Shown: positions 51,096 to 59,883 of the stretch, piece after piece
Numbering within the stretch: position 1 is the first letter of the stretch
Layout of the letters: each line of letters begins with the position of its first letter
Assembly (NCBI RefSeq): GCF_027947535.2
Contig: NZ_JAAGKO020000003.1
Coordinates: forward strand, 219,286 to 283,285
Direction: 5' to 3'
DNA: 64,000 nt
Source: Streptantibioticus silvisoli
GTDB taxonomy: Bacteria; Actinomycetota; Actinomycetes; Streptomycetales; Streptomycetaceae
Notes under the pieces: generated by a model
Database searches by the model: none
Told to the model about the DNA's origin: nothing
The model's input: only the letters and a program-made list of their open reading frames with translations
Program-made: the position numbers and the translations under genes

Positions 51096-51329
51096 CTACC
51101 GCTTGATGTACGAAATGCCCTTCGCATCGAGCAGCGCGGCAACTCGACTGACGTGCTCCCGATGAATTGCGCACACCAGTAGCTCCTGTGCCCGTGAGCC
51201 GGCCACGTAGAGAACACGTCGGGCCTCGGTGTCGTGGTTGCCCTCCCAGTCGTCCAGGACCGTGCGCTTGGTTTTCTGGTTCGGCCGCAGCCTGTCTGGC
51301 AGGACAAGTACGACTCCAGGAAACTCCAT
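51096..51329 (-). pseudogene. UvrD/Rep-type helicase C-terminal remnant
   Basis: About 77 codons read 'MEFPGVVLVLPDRL', 'EARRVLYVAGSRAQELLVCAIHREHVSRVAALL'. The block 'RRVLYVAGSRAQELL' is motif VI of UvrD-like helicases and 'EFPGVVLVLP' motif V. Everything upstream of it is missing or out of frame (a shifted piece 'MITLTAFGFQPHRAHG' precedes it to 51372). A scrap of a larger gene, such as those in DNA-repair or phage-defence loci. Confidence 0.65.
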
Positions 51330-51419
51330 GCGCCCGGTGCGGCTGGAACCCGAAGGCCGTCAGAGTGATCATAGGATGATGCCTCGGGCATGCACATGGC
51401 TGACCGGGGGACTTTCTGT

Positions 51420-52145
51420 GTGGCTATCAACTTGCCGCATCATCTTGCCGAGGTGGTCAATCTTTTGGGCTTCAACTGGCCTGAGATCGACGAGGACCAG
51501 CTGAAGGACGCGGCGCGGGAGGTGCGGCGTTACGCGTACGAGTGCCAGTCGTCTCGCGATGTGACGCACAGGATGGTGACTGGGGATCTCCCGCAGGTGT
51601 ACCAGGCGCAGTCCTACTCCTCGCTGGCGGAGATGTGGGCGGACCAGACGCAGGGCCACATGGGGACGCTCATCGAGGTCTGCCACGGTCTCGCGGACGC
51701 CCTGGTCGTCATCGCGGACGCGGTCACGACGATGAAGTACGCGTGCATCACCCAACTGGGCATCGCGGCTGCTGAGCTGATCGGAGACGCGGTCGGATCG
51801 GTGGCGACGCTGGGACTGTCGGACGCAGCCGCGCTGGTGCAGGTCCGCATCCAGCAGGGCGCGATGAACGACATCATCAGCAACTTCATCTCCACCGCCG
51901 AGTCCGCCCTCGTCAACAAGATCACCGGGCCGTTCAAGGAACAGCTCGACCACGCCGTGGAGAAGCTGCTGTTCGCTGAAATTGCCCACGTGGCGGTTGG
52001 CGGGCCCGGCCCCAGCCTCAAGGTCGACACCGCCGCCATGCGCGCCCACGGCGACACCGCCCTGCACCAGGCCGAGAACAACCTCGCCGTCGGCCACGCC
52101 TTCCGTAACCGTGTCACCTCCATGACCTTCACCAGCGGCGGCTGA
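51420..52145 (+). CDS. WXG100/CpnT-N-like secretion-associated protein
   Basis: A 241-residue helical protein. The opening 'MAINLPHHLAEVVNLLGFNWPEIDED' resembles the N-terminal domain of actinobacterial polymorphic toxins exported by the ESX/type VII system, followed by a helical hairpin with 'LAEMWADQTQGHMG' in the place of the WXG turn. The C-terminal part has further amphipathic helices. The GTG at 51420 (after GGGGG) is preferred; ATG 51390 is an in-frame alternative. The next gene begins 7 bases after its stop, suggesting coupled expression and a joint role. Confidence 0.65.
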   Translation: MAINLPHHLAEVVNLLGFNWPEIDEDQLKDAAREVRRYAYECQSSRDVTHRMVTGDLPQVYQAQSYSSLAEMWADQTQGHMGTLIEVCHGLADALVVIADAVTTMKYACITQLGIAAAELIGDAVGSVATLGLSDAAALVQVRIQQGAMNDIISNFISTAESALVNKITGPFKEQLDHAVEKLLFAEIAHVAVGGPGPSLKVDTAAMRAHGDTALHQAENNLAVGHAFRNRVTSMTFTSGG

Positions 52146-52152
52146 CGACACA

Positions 52153-53046
52153 GTGAGCGACATCATCGGCAAGGTCATCAAACCGACCACCGAATTCCTC
52201 GAAGACCTCGCCCGCAAACTCCCTGAAGCCCTCGGCAAGGGCCATTACCGCGTCGGCCAGCACATCCACACCGCCGCCGACGAATTCGACAAGGCCGAGG
52301 ACGACCTCACCAACGCCGCCAAACACCACCCGCACGCCGACGGCCGGGGGCACCACGAGCTCGCCGACGTCGCCGGTACCGGTGCCACGGCGGCGGGCGG
52401 AGCACGAGCCGTGGGTGACGCCCACCGCCAGGCCCGTACCGGTGCGGAGGCCGACACCGACCATCACGACCTCTCGGGCGAACCAAACCCTGCCGACATG
52501 GGAACGCGTCGCGCCCAGCGGGCCAGGACGGCCGACGACTCCCATGTCGCCGCCCCGCCCGCGCACGCACCAGACGGCGAACTCTCCTCCAGGGACCCGG
52601 TCTACTACCGCGACGGCTCCACGGCCATCGGCTACGACAACGCCACCCGGATCAACTTCGACAGCGTCCGCAGTGAACCTGGCTACCACGATGTCGTGGT
52701 ACATGGGAACAACCGCGGCTACTTCGAACCCGGCCGGGTCAACGCTGCCGGCCACGGGTTCCCCGCCGGTGACACCCACCCCACACACATCGCGGAGGCC
52801 GTGCGGAACAACCCCTCCTACGACGGCGGCCCGGTCCGGCTTGTCTCCTGTCATACCGGGACGTCCACCCCGGACAGCGGCGAGGTCCCGGCTGCGCAGA
52901 GCGTCGCCAACCACCTCGGAGTACCGGTCAAAGCACCGACCAATAAGGTGGGTGTGAGTCGGCTGGGCGGGCCAGGACAGACACCGGAGATCTTCGGTGG
53001 CGGGTACTGGCGGACGTTCCTGCCGATCCACGGAGGGGGTCACTGA
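52153..53046 (+). CDS. putative polymorphic-toxin effector with caspase-like His-Cys pair
   Basis: A 297-residue protein. Residues 1-140 are helical then His/Asp/Ala-rich linker; 150-297 form a compact domain. 'YHDVVVHGNNRGYF' (His184) and 'GPVRLVSCHTGTST' (Cys233) follow the clan CD peptidase pattern: hydrophobic strand-His-Gly, then hydrophobic strand-x-Cys about 50 residues later, as in caspases and C80 toxin proteases. 'AQSVANHLGVPVKAPT' continues the Rossmann-like sheet. This family call is my inference. GTG start; likely exported with its upstream partner and neutralised by the downstream product. Confidence 0.6.
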   Translation: MSDIIGKVIKPTTEFLEDLARKLPEALGKGHYRVGQHIHTAADEFDKAEDDLTNAAKHHPHADGRGHHELADVAGTGATAAGGARAVGDAHRQARTGAEADTDHHDLSGEPNPADMGTRRAQRARTADDSHVAAPPAHAPDGELSSRDPVYYRDGSTAIGYDNATRINFDSVRSEPGYHDVVVHGNNRGYFEPGRVNAAGHGFPAGDTHPTHIAEAVRNNPSYDGGPVRLVSCHTGTSTPDSGEVPAAQSVANHLGVPVKAPTNKVGVSRLGGPGQTPEIFGGGYWRTFLPIHGGGH

Positions 53047-53113
53047 TGGGAACGACCGCACCGCGGCACGCCCGTCGACGCGGGATTGCTGTGGCGAGCG
53101 AGGGGAATGGCGC

Positions 53114-53497
53114 ATGAGGATTCTTGGTGTGTGCGCGGAGTTGTGGCCGGGAGTAACGGCGGAGCCGCTGCCTGGCCTGGTCACCCTGGTCGGTCACGAA
53201 CCTCCGGACGACGAGGAACGGGTCGTCGGATACCTGCGGGCCGGGGAAGAGATCTTCAGTGCCATGGGTGTCGTCGCTGACCTGCTCGGTTCTTCCGAGC
53301 GTGTCCTCGGCGGAGACTCGATCTTCACCGATGGCGCCTGGGTCTGGCGTGGCGATCTCTGGTTCTACGTCTCGCGCCACCACTTGCGGCTCCCGGGCGA
53401 GTTCTTGGACTCCGTCCGCGCGAGTGGCTACCGCCCCCCGGCGGTCGGGCACGAGGACCTCGTGGCGATCTGGGAAGACGTCAAGCCACTGCTGTGA
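53114..53497 (+). CDS. small immunity-like protein
   Basis: A 127-residue protein without signal peptide or known motif. It is acidic and rich in hydrophobic strands ('EPLPGLVTLVGHEPPDDEERVVGYLRAG', 'DGAWVWRGDLWFYVSRHHLRLPGEFLDSV', 'DLVAIWEDVKPLL'). Its size, acidity and position 67 bases after a toxin-like gene are typical of immunity proteins; that role is inferred from context. ATG 53114 follows GAGGGG. Confidence 0.6.
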   Translation: MRILGVCAELWPGVTAEPLPGLVTLVGHEPPDDEERVVGYLRAGEEIFSAMGVVADLLGSSERVLGGDSIFTDGAWVWRGDLWFYVSRHHLRLPGEFLDSVRASGYRPPAVGHEDLVAIWEDVKPLL

Positions 53498-53820
53498 CGC
53501 GCGAAAGCGGCCCCCTGTTTGGCCGCCATCTTCCAGACATCACCGTTCCCGTATGACCGAGTCTCCACTCCGCATGCCTGCGGCCGTCCCAGGGACGCCC
53601 CGGGACGAGGCATTAATTCAGGCAGGGTCAAGGCTTGACCCACTTACCTACGCCATCACCAGCGTCGCCGACCGTCCCAACGTGTGGGCGTAGTGTTCGA
53701 GTCCGACCTCGGACACCACCCCCCACAGCGGCGCACCCACCTGTGCCCAGGGCCGTTGCCGAATCCCACTCTCCCGACTACCGTCCCCGCAGCGGCACCG
53801 CTTTCCGCCGAATCACGGAG
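53498..53820. other. degenerate region at the right end of the island
   Basis: About 320 bases between the immunity-like gene and the right direct repeat. A short frame from ATG 53553 would encode 46 residues ('MTESPLRMPAAVPGTPRDEA'...) but lacks a ribosome-binding site and recognisable features. I see nothing else. Confidence 0.4.
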
Positions 53821-54013
53821 GGGCCAGATTGGACGTTCCGTCCGCGCCGATCGAAGACACCCCGGCGATCGGCCGGGGCACCACGACAGCGGTGAGGAGC
53901 TTGTAGAACGGGTTTGCGTCCCACGGTCTCGGCATCGAAGTCGATACGCAGGGGCCCGAGTATCCCCGGTCAGGTTCACACACGGCGAAGGCCCCTCGCC
54001 CGACGGCGCCAAC
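53821..54013. repeat. right copy of ~190-bp direct repeat (decayed flavin reductase 5' end)
   Basis: Same sequence and orientation as 43930-44122 with about ten differences. The flavin reductase start codon is changed (CAT to CAG on this strand) and an extra T in GGGTTTGCG shifts the frame, so this copy is non-functional. It stops matching right where transposase-like sequence begins. Confidence 0.9.
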
Positions 54014-54082
54014 CAGGTCAGGGCGCTGAAGAAGGAAGCGCCGAGCTCAGACGGTTGAACGAGATCCTCAACGCGGCCTCCT
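54009..54082 (+). mobile_element. IS3-family transposase OrfA scrap
   Basis: Readable as 'NQVRALKKEA', then one base shifted 'AELRRLNEILNAAS', matching the conserved C-terminal leucine-zipper end of IS3-type OrfA proteins. Only ~25 codons survive and they are frameshifted. It abuts the right direct repeat. Confidence 0.65.
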
Positions 54083-54714
54083 TGGATTCAACCGGTCGGA
54101 GCAACAGTGCTGGTGCTGAGCGACAAGGCAGGACTGATCGGTCGTCATCACCCGGCTCCACCGACGATCCAGACGAAACGCTTCGGGCATCCGGTGCACG
54201 CAGCCGGCCGTGACTGCCGGGCACGGACTTCGAGTGGGATCGATGTGGTGGCGGACGATCGGGGGACGACTGGCCTGTGTGTGAGGGGCCGGCAGGAGCG
54301 GCTCGGCCGCGAGTAGGGCTTTGACTTCGCGCTCCGCTGTCCCGCCGGGCCGCCGCGCGGTCCCGGCATCGGTATCCATCGTCGGGCCTTCGCCACGGCC
54401 GCCGCACTACGTCACGCACCTGGTCAGGCCGCACAGCCACGAGGCGGTGGACAACGTCGACTGTGCACGCTGCCGAAGTCGCGGCGTATGGGGCGGGGCA
54501 AGTGGGAGAGGGAGGACTGCGAGGGTCTCCCGTTTGCGGGACGGAGTAGTGGCGGCAGACGAAACCCCGGGCCCGCGCCCACGGGGGGGTATCCCCACCA
54601 CGCTCACTGGCCTCAGCGTCAGCGTCAACCGACATGCCAGCAGGGTCGTGTGGGCAACCGGGACTGCGAATGATGGTGCAGGCGCCAACACTCGCAGCCG
54701 TCGAAGGATCACTG
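54083..54714. other. intergenic region, no intact gene seen
   Basis: About 630 bases between the transposase scrap and the lipoprotein hydrolase. Codon usage and composition are irregular and no frame on either strand shows a family motif. It may be further decayed mobile-element DNA. Confidence 0.45.
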
Positions 54715-55638
54715 ATGTCCCGTACTCCCCGCAAGCACCGGTCCGCGTATCGTGTTCTGTCGTCCCTCGCCTTGCTGGCCCTGGCTGGCGGTGCCGTCAC
54801 GGCGTGCGGTGGCAGTGGTTCCTCCTCCAGCCGCTCCGCCCCGCCGTCCGCCTCTGCGGGGACCGGTAAGGCGGCCGGAGCGCAGCTGCGTATGGTCGAC
54901 AACAACGGTCACCGTCTGGCCTTCTTCGTCACGCGGGGCAACGGTTCCACCATCGTCCTGGACTCGGGCGGCGGCGAGGACTCCTCGCAGTGGAAGGACA
55001 TCGTCCCCGAACTTCACGCGGCCACCGGCGCCACTGTCATCACCTACGACCGGGCCGGCCTCGGCAGGAGCGACGTCGTGCCCGGCCCGTGGAAGGTCGA
55101 GAGCGCCGTCAGCGACCTCGAGGCGGGGCTCAAGCAGTTGGGCGTCAGCACTGACATGACGTTGGTGGCCCACTCCCAGGCCGGCGAGATCGCGAACTAC
55201 TTCGCAAGGGACAATCCGAAGATGCTCTCCGGTGCGGTCCTGGTCGACGCCAACCTCCCCCAGTTCTTCACGGACACGGAGATTCCCCGTCTCGTAGCGG
55301 CGACCCAGCCGGAGGTCGACGCGGCGAGAAAGGACCCCGACAAGCCGGCGAACCGTCAGCTCATCTCCACTGCGGAGGGCTTCGCCGCGGCGCATCGGGC
55401 ATTCCATGAGGTGACGTGGCCGGACTCGGTCCCGGTGACGGTCATGGTGTCGGGGAAGACCCCGTTCGACGGGTCTCCCGAGGACGCCCAGCGCTGGCGT
55501 GACGCCGCGGCCTCGTTCGTCAAGCAGGCACCCAACCGAACGCTCGTCACCGCCAAGGGCACCTCCCACGAGCTGCCGACGGAACGTCCCGACCTCGTAC
55601 TCAAGGCGATCGAAGACATGTACGCCGCACAGCACTGA
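54715..55638 (+). CDS. alpha/beta hydrolase lipoprotein
   Basis: A 307-residue secreted lipoprotein. The signal sequence ends in lipobox 'VTAC' with Cys31 as lipid-anchored residue, followed by a Ser-rich linker. The alpha/beta-hydrolase domain has 'IVLDSGGGEDSSQW' (oxyanion region), 'YDRAGLGRSD', the nucleophile Ser154 in 'VAHSQAGE' and the probable catalytic His in 'KGTSHELPTERPD'. It acts outside the membrane on an unknown ester or amide. ATG 54715 follows GAAGGATC. Confidence 0.88.
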   Translation: MSRTPRKHRSAYRVLSSLALLALAGGAVTACGGSGSSSSRSAPPSASAGTGKAAGAQLRMVDNNGHRLAFFVTRGNGSTIVLDSGGGEDSSQWKDIVPELHAATGATVITYDRAGLGRSDVVPGPWKVESAVSDLEAGLKQLGVSTDMTLVAHSQAGEIANYFARDNPKMLSGAVLVDANLPQFFTDTEIPRLVAATQPEVDAARKDPDKPANRQLISTAEGFAAAHRAFHEVTWPDSVPVTVMVSGKTPFDGSPEDAQRWRDAAASFVKQAPNRTLVTAKGTSHELPTERPDLVLKAIEDMYAAQH

Positions 55639-55916
55639 CCCAGGGGCGCGACACGACCTTCCCACCGAGCACAGGTTCCCCGCCGCAACCGCACCGGGAG
55701 CCAGGAAACACAAGGGCACAGGCGGCTCCGCTGTCCAGCAGCCGAAGCCGGATACCGGCCGCAGTTGAACCCCGGGAACTGACGGCCTCCCCTCGCCAAA
55801 CAGCGCTGTGGAGGACTCCTGCAAGGAACAGCCCCCATGGCCGTGAAAACGGGCTGGAGCTTCGCCTGCGGACACAGCGCAGCCCGCGACCTGTCCGACC
55901 GGCCGACCGCCGCGCG
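55639..55916. other. intergenic region, no gene seen
   Basis: About 280 bases downstream of the lipoprotein gene. Open frames continue into the degenerate ORF that follows but lack ATG, GTG or TTG starts. Confidence 0.35.
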
Positions 55917-56324
55917 GGCTTCGCCGCGCGGCTCGCCACGCAGGGGGGTACCGACTACTGGCGAACCGCACGCGACGGCGACGAACGGGACAAGGCCGCC
56001 TGGCTGGAGGCCAAGCGCGCCCAGGAGCAAGCGGAGTCCGAAGCCTGGTCGGCCCGGTACCGGATGCCGCAGCTGGAAGGTACCGAGCGTGCCGTGGCCT
56101 GGGGTACCCGCTGCCGGCACCAGGTCCTGGCCACCGCCTGCACCACGCTCGTCGTCGAGGGCGACACCGCCGAGACCGAATGGGAGGCCATGGAGAACAA
56201 GGCCCGCACCGTCACCCGTGCGGGCTGGTGGATCGACCCGCACTCCTTCGAACCCGGCGACCCGACCGAACTGCTCGCCGCAGCCACCGACACCGACCGG
56301 CCCGTCGAGAACCCACACTTCTGA
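55917..56324 (+). pseudogene. hypothetical protein, 5' end missing
   Basis: A stretch of ~135 codons with good coding character: 'GFAARLATQGGTDYWRTARD', 'GDERDKAAWLEAKRAQEQAE', 'AVAWGTRCRHQVLATACTTLVVEGDTAETEW' and 'TVTRAGWWIDPHSF'. Normal residue use and charge pattern suggest a real gene, but no usable start codon lies upstream; the first ATG (56064) is internal. I know no function. Probably a truncated accessory gene. Confidence 0.45.
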
Positions 56325-56358
56325 CCGCGATCCCCCTGCCCTGGAGACCGGAGGTGCT

Positions 56359-56583
56359 GTGCCGTACCAGGCAGAAGGGGCCTACGGGCACCTGATCGAG
56401 CGGGCGGGCCGGCACCTCGCCTGCGCCCGCAGCGGCGGCACCCAAGGCCGCATCGGCTACGGCTGGATACGCAAGGGCGAGCACAGCGTCCCCAGCTGTG
56501 CCGGCCGGAGTACGCGGGTACTCGCCCGGGTGTTCGGGGCGTGCGGAGGGCGCAGGGTCTCGGGGTGGGTGTGCCTGAGCTGG
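56359..56583 (+). other. possible small ORF fragment
   Basis: After GGAGGTGCT a GTG at 56359 opens 'MPYQAEGAYGHLIERAGRHLACARS' and 'GRIGYGWIRKGEHSVPSC'. The first ~45 codons look protein-like; what follows runs antisense into the next gene and is Cys/Gly/Arg noise. Possibly a truncated gene. Confidence 0.3.
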
Positions 56584-56892
56584 TTATGCGGGTGTCGGGG
56601 TTCCCAGCAGTGCTGCCGCCGTCTGGAGCCTGGTGAGGACTCGTACGGGGGTGTGCCCGGGGGTGGGGCGGCAGGTGAAGCCGAGGCGGCTCATCGCCCG
56701 GGTGACCTCGCCGGCGGAGAAGTCGCGGCGGTCCTGTCGGGTGAGTACTTCGCCGACCTGTTTGACGGGGTAGGTGCGGCGGCCGATGATCACGGACTCA
56801 CCGGTCACGGGTTCGGGTTTGATGCCCTTCATCGATTCCAGCACTTCGCTCTTGACGAAGTTGAAGGAGAAGCGGGCGATGACACAGCGCAT
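56584..56892 (-). CDS. SCO5918-family protein
   Basis: A 102-residue protein of a family restricted to streptomycetes and relatives. Typical parts are 'MRCVIARFSFNFVKSEVLESMKGIKPEPVTGESVIIGRRTYPVKQVGEVLTRQDRRDFSAGEV' in pieces: an N-terminal 'CVIARF', 'GIKPEPVTGESVIIG', 'RQDRRDFSAGEVTRAM' and 'LGFTCRP'. Function unknown, but it regularly neighbours a DEAD-box helicase and a cold-shock gene, as here, hinting at an RNA or cold-related role. Confidence 0.85.
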   Translation of the reverse strand: MRCVIARFSFNFVKSEVLESMKGIKPEPVTGESVIIGRRTYPVKQVGEVLTRQDRRDFSAGEVTRAMSRLGFTCRPTPGHTPVRVLTRLQTAAALLGTPTPA

Positions 56893-56959
56893 GATGCCTC
56901 ACAAGTTGATGGAGAGCTTGACCACGGGCGGTCGAGTCGGGAGGGCTGTGGCCTGCTCC

Positions 56960-58483
56960 TCAGGCGGCTGCGCCGGCCAGGGCCCGACCGGAGACGCCCG
57001 GAGTCCGCGGGGTGGTGGCGGAGCGTCGGGCCTGGGCGGTGCCGCTGCGTCGGCCGCGGGACGGGGCCGACCGGCGCTTGGCGCGTTCGGCGACCGGCGC
57101 GGCGATGGTGACGGGCACGCCCGACGGGGCCTGGGCACCGGTGATGCGGCTCAGTTCGGCCTCGCCGGAGCGGATCTGCGTGGTGAGCGGGGTGATGCCC
57201 GCGTCGGCCATCAGAAAGGTCATGTCGCGTCGCTGGTTGGGCATCACCAGGGTGACGACGCTGCCGGACTCGCCGGCGCGGGCGGTGCGGCCGCCGCGGT
57301 GCAGGTAGTCCTTGTGGTCGGTCGGCGGGTCGACGTTGACGACCAGGTCGAGGTTGTCGACGTGGATGCCGCGGGCGGCGACGTTGGTGGCCACCAGCAC
57401 CGTGACGTGCCCGGACTTGAACTGCTCCAGGGTGCGGGTGCGCTGCGGCTGGGACTTGCCGCCGTGCAGCGCCGCGGCACGTACGCCGCTTTGCAAGAGG
57501 TCCTTGGTGAGGCGGTCGACCGCGTGCTTGGTGTCGAGGAACATGATCACACTGCCGTCGCGTGCGCCGATCTCGATGATGGTGGCGTGCTTGTCGGCGA
57601 CCTGGACGTGCAGCACGTGGTGTTCCATCGTGGTGACCGCGCCCGCGGAGGGGTCGACGGAGTGGACGACCGGGTCGGTGAGGTAGCGGCGTACCAGCAG
57701 GTCGACGTTGCGGTCGAGGGTGGCGGAGAACAGCATGCGCTGGCCGCCGGGAAGGACCTGGTCGAGGAGTTCGGTGACCTGGGGCATGAAGCCCATGTCG
57801 GCCATCTGGTCGGCCTCGTCCAGCACGGTGATGGCGACCTGGTCGAGCTGGCAGTCGCCGCGTTCGATGAGGTCCTTCAGCCGTCCGGGGGTCGCGACGA
57901 CGACCTCCGCGCCGGAGCGCAGGGCGCCGGCCTGGCGGCCGATCGACATACCGCCGACGACGGTGGCCATCCGCAGGCGCATCGGCCGGGCGTAGGGGGT
58001 GAGGGCGTCGGTGACCTGCTGGGCCAGCTCCCGCGTGGGAACCAGCACCAGCGCCAGCGGCTTGCGGGCCTCGGCACGCCGACCGGCGGTGCGGGCCAGC
58101 AGCGCCAGGCCGAAGGCCAGCGTCTTGCCCGACCCGGTGCGACCGCGGCCCAGCACGTCCCGACCGGCCAACGTGTTCGGCAGGGTCGCCGCCTGGATCG
58201 GGAACGGCACGGCCACGCCCTCGGCACCGAGCGCCGCCAGCAGCGGAGCAGGCATGTCGAGGTCGGCGAACGCCTCGACGGCGGGCAGCGCGGGAGTGGT
58301 GGTCACCGGCAGGGCGAACTCACCCTGCGGCCCGGGGCGACGCGCGTGGCCACCACCGGAGCCGCCGGAACGGCGCGTGCCCGAGGGACGCGAGGACTGC
58401 GAACGGACACTGCCGCCCCGTGAGGAGCCGGCAGAGCCGCCGGTGCGGGAGTAGCGGTCGTTCGTGCGAGTGGTGCGGTTCAT
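56960..58483 (-). CDS. DEAD-box ATP-dependent RNA helicase
   Basis: A 507-residue RNA helicase. Ordered motifs: Walker A 'GRGRTGSGKT', 'VPTRELAQQV', 'TPGRLKDLI', 'VLDEADQMADMGF', 'LFSATLD', 'LVATNVAARGIHVDNLDLVVN' and 'HRGGRTARAG'. The N-terminal ~75 residues and the C-terminal ~60 are Arg/Ser/Gly-rich RNA-binding tails. ATG 58483 follows GAGGAAGG. It sits between the SCO5918-family gene and the cold-shock gene on the same strand; such helicases resolve structured mRNA at low temperature. Confidence 0.93.
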   Translation of the reverse strand: MNRTTRTNDRYSRTGGSAGSSRGGSVRSQSSRPSGTRRSGGSGGGHARRPGPQGEFALPVTTTPALPAVEAFADLDMPAPLLAALGAEGVAVPFPIQAATLPNTLAGRDVLGRGRTGSGKTLAFGLALLARTAGRRAEARKPLALVLVPTRELAQQVTDALTPYARPMRLRMATVVGGMSIGRQAGALRSGAEVVVATPGRLKDLIERGDCQLDQVAITVLDEADQMADMGFMPQVTELLDQVLPGGQRMLFSATLDRNVDLLVRRYLTDPVVHSVDPSAGAVTTMEHHVLHVQVADKHATIIEIGARDGSVIMFLDTKHAVDRLTKDLLQSGVRAAALHGGKSQPQRTRTLEQFKSGHVTVLVATNVAARGIHVDNLDLVVNVDPPTDHKDYLHRGGRTARAGESGSVVTLVMPNQRRDMTFLMADAGITPLTTQIRSGEAELSRITGAQAPSGVPVTIAAPVAERAKRRSAPSRGRRSGTAQARRSATTPRTPGVSGRALAGAAA

Positions 58484-58768
58484 GCGGAACCTTCCTCGAT
58501 GCGGCACGTATCGAGGAATTCCCGGCAGCCATGAGCCGCATGGAGAATCGCAAGTACGAGCCGAAGAAAAGAAAACGAAGCCGGGAAGATACGCCTTCCC
58601 ATTGCGCCGACAGGTGCGGGGACCCGCCGAAAGAAATTCTGAATACCGGACCGAAAGACCAGAGCGGTCTTTGTCCTGTCATGATTCGCCGGGGCGATAC
58701 GTCACCCGACGGTTCTACCGCTGCCCGTGAGGCCATTGCCGTGCACGGGGAATTCTGTGAAGCAAACG
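58484..58768. other. leader region of the helicase gene, no gene seen
   Basis: About 285 bases between the helicase start and the cold-shock terminator, A/T-richer than its surroundings. It should hold the helicase promoter and a long 5' leader, as is common for cold-induced helicase genes. No gene seen. Confidence 0.4.
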
Positions 58769-58806
58769 AGCTGGGGCCCGCACCCCTTCAGGTGCGGGCC
58801 CCAGCT
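58769..58806 (-). terminator. intrinsic terminator of the cold-shock gene
   Basis: AGCTGGGGCCCGCACC (58769-58784) and its exact complement (58791-58806) form a 16-bp GC-rich stem with a 6-base loop, 18 bases past the cold-shock stop. On the minus strand it is followed by a T-richer CTCGTTTGCTTC. Confidence 0.9.
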
Positions 58807-58824
58807 ACGTCGTACGCGTCAGCG

Positions 58825-59028
58825 TCAGGCGGGAACGATGTTCTCGGCCTGCGGGCCCTTCTGGCCCTGGGTGACGTCGAAGTTCACCTTCTGGCCCTCC
58901 TGGAGCTCGCGGAAGCCCTGGGCGGCGATGTTCGAGTAGTGGGCGAACACGTCAGCGCCGCCACCGTCCTGCTCGATGAAGCCGAAACCCTTTTCCGCGT
59001 TGAACCACTTCACGGTGCCAGTAGCCAT
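58825..59028 (-). CDS. cold-shock protein
   Basis: A 67-residue single-domain cold-shock protein (RNA chaperone). RNP1 'KGFGFIEQ' and RNP2 'VFAHYSNI' are intact within '[17 protein letters not shown]' and the rest of the five-stranded OB fold. ATG 59028 is 7 bases after GAAGGAG. A 16-bp terminator closes the unit. Its closeness to the DEAD-box helicase suggests shared cold or RNA-structure duties. Confidence 0.96.
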   Translation of the reverse strand: MATGTVKWFNAEKGFGFIEQDGGGADVFAHYSNIAAQGFRELQEGQKVNFDVTQGQKGPQAENIVPA

Positions 59029-59883
59029 GTCATATCTCCTTCGGGGCGGTGCCCTGTGCTCGCACTGTGCAAGTACAGCGTCGCCGTGATGATTGCCCCA
59101 CCCGGAAAAAGCACCGGAAACAAAAATGCTCTCACCGAGCCTTTGGTTCAGTGAGTTCATTTGAAGCTTTTGGGAACCACTACTGCAACTGATCACTACG
59201 GTAGCACAGGGCGGGTCGCCATGTGCGGTGGCGACTCGAATTTCGCGGCGCTTCCACGAATTGCATGCCCGGGAGGCGGCTGTTTCTCCTGTCGCGACAC
59301 CAGATATTCACGCCGGTGCGGAGATGATGTGCGTCGGTCCTGGCGACCGATTCTCCGCGGAAATGCGACCAGGCGCCGATCCGGGTGGTGGATGGACAGG
59401 CCGGGAGGACAACCGAGAACTTCCGGGGAGCGGGCTCACGGAAGTCTTAGTAGGACGTCGGCACGGTGGTCAGGGCATCCGGCGGCGGGGCATCCCGTCC
59501 ACCAGCTCCCTGCCGAGGTCAGGCCGTCCTCGCACCCCTCAAGGGTGTGTCCGTCCGATAGCACGGCCTTGCGTTCCGGCGGTCAGCCGACCCGACGACG
59601 CATGCCGTCCGCAGAGGTGTTCTGAGTGGCTGACCACCGGGAGCCGGGACGTTTGGCGCCTCCCCCGGCGGTGCCTGGGTGGCGCGGTCTGCTGCGGGTG
59701 TCAGCCGCCCTGGTCGAGGGCCCTGGTCGAATCGCGGTGGGCCGCCCGCGCGTCGTCCAGAGCATGGAGGACCGCCCCGCCTGCGTCCGTTCGGGTGAGG
59801 GAGGGCGCGGTCGGTTCCCTCGCGTTCAGGCGCGGGGCTAGGTTGCTGGGCGACCCACCGCCGGCTATTCGCGAAGGACGCCG
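59029..59883. other. intergenic region with cold-shock leader, no further gene seen
   Basis: About 855 bases. The first ~180 (59029-59210) are A/T-rich and should contain the cold-shock promoter and leader, including a TTTTTG/CAAAAAT segment near 59125. From 59220 to 59880 the DNA is irregular, with open frames of unlikely composition; no gene is supported on either strand. Confidence 0.45.

Noticed and set aside
53553..53693. 46-residue ORF near the right end of the island
   Set aside because: No ribosome-binding site, no recognisable motif and irregular composition.
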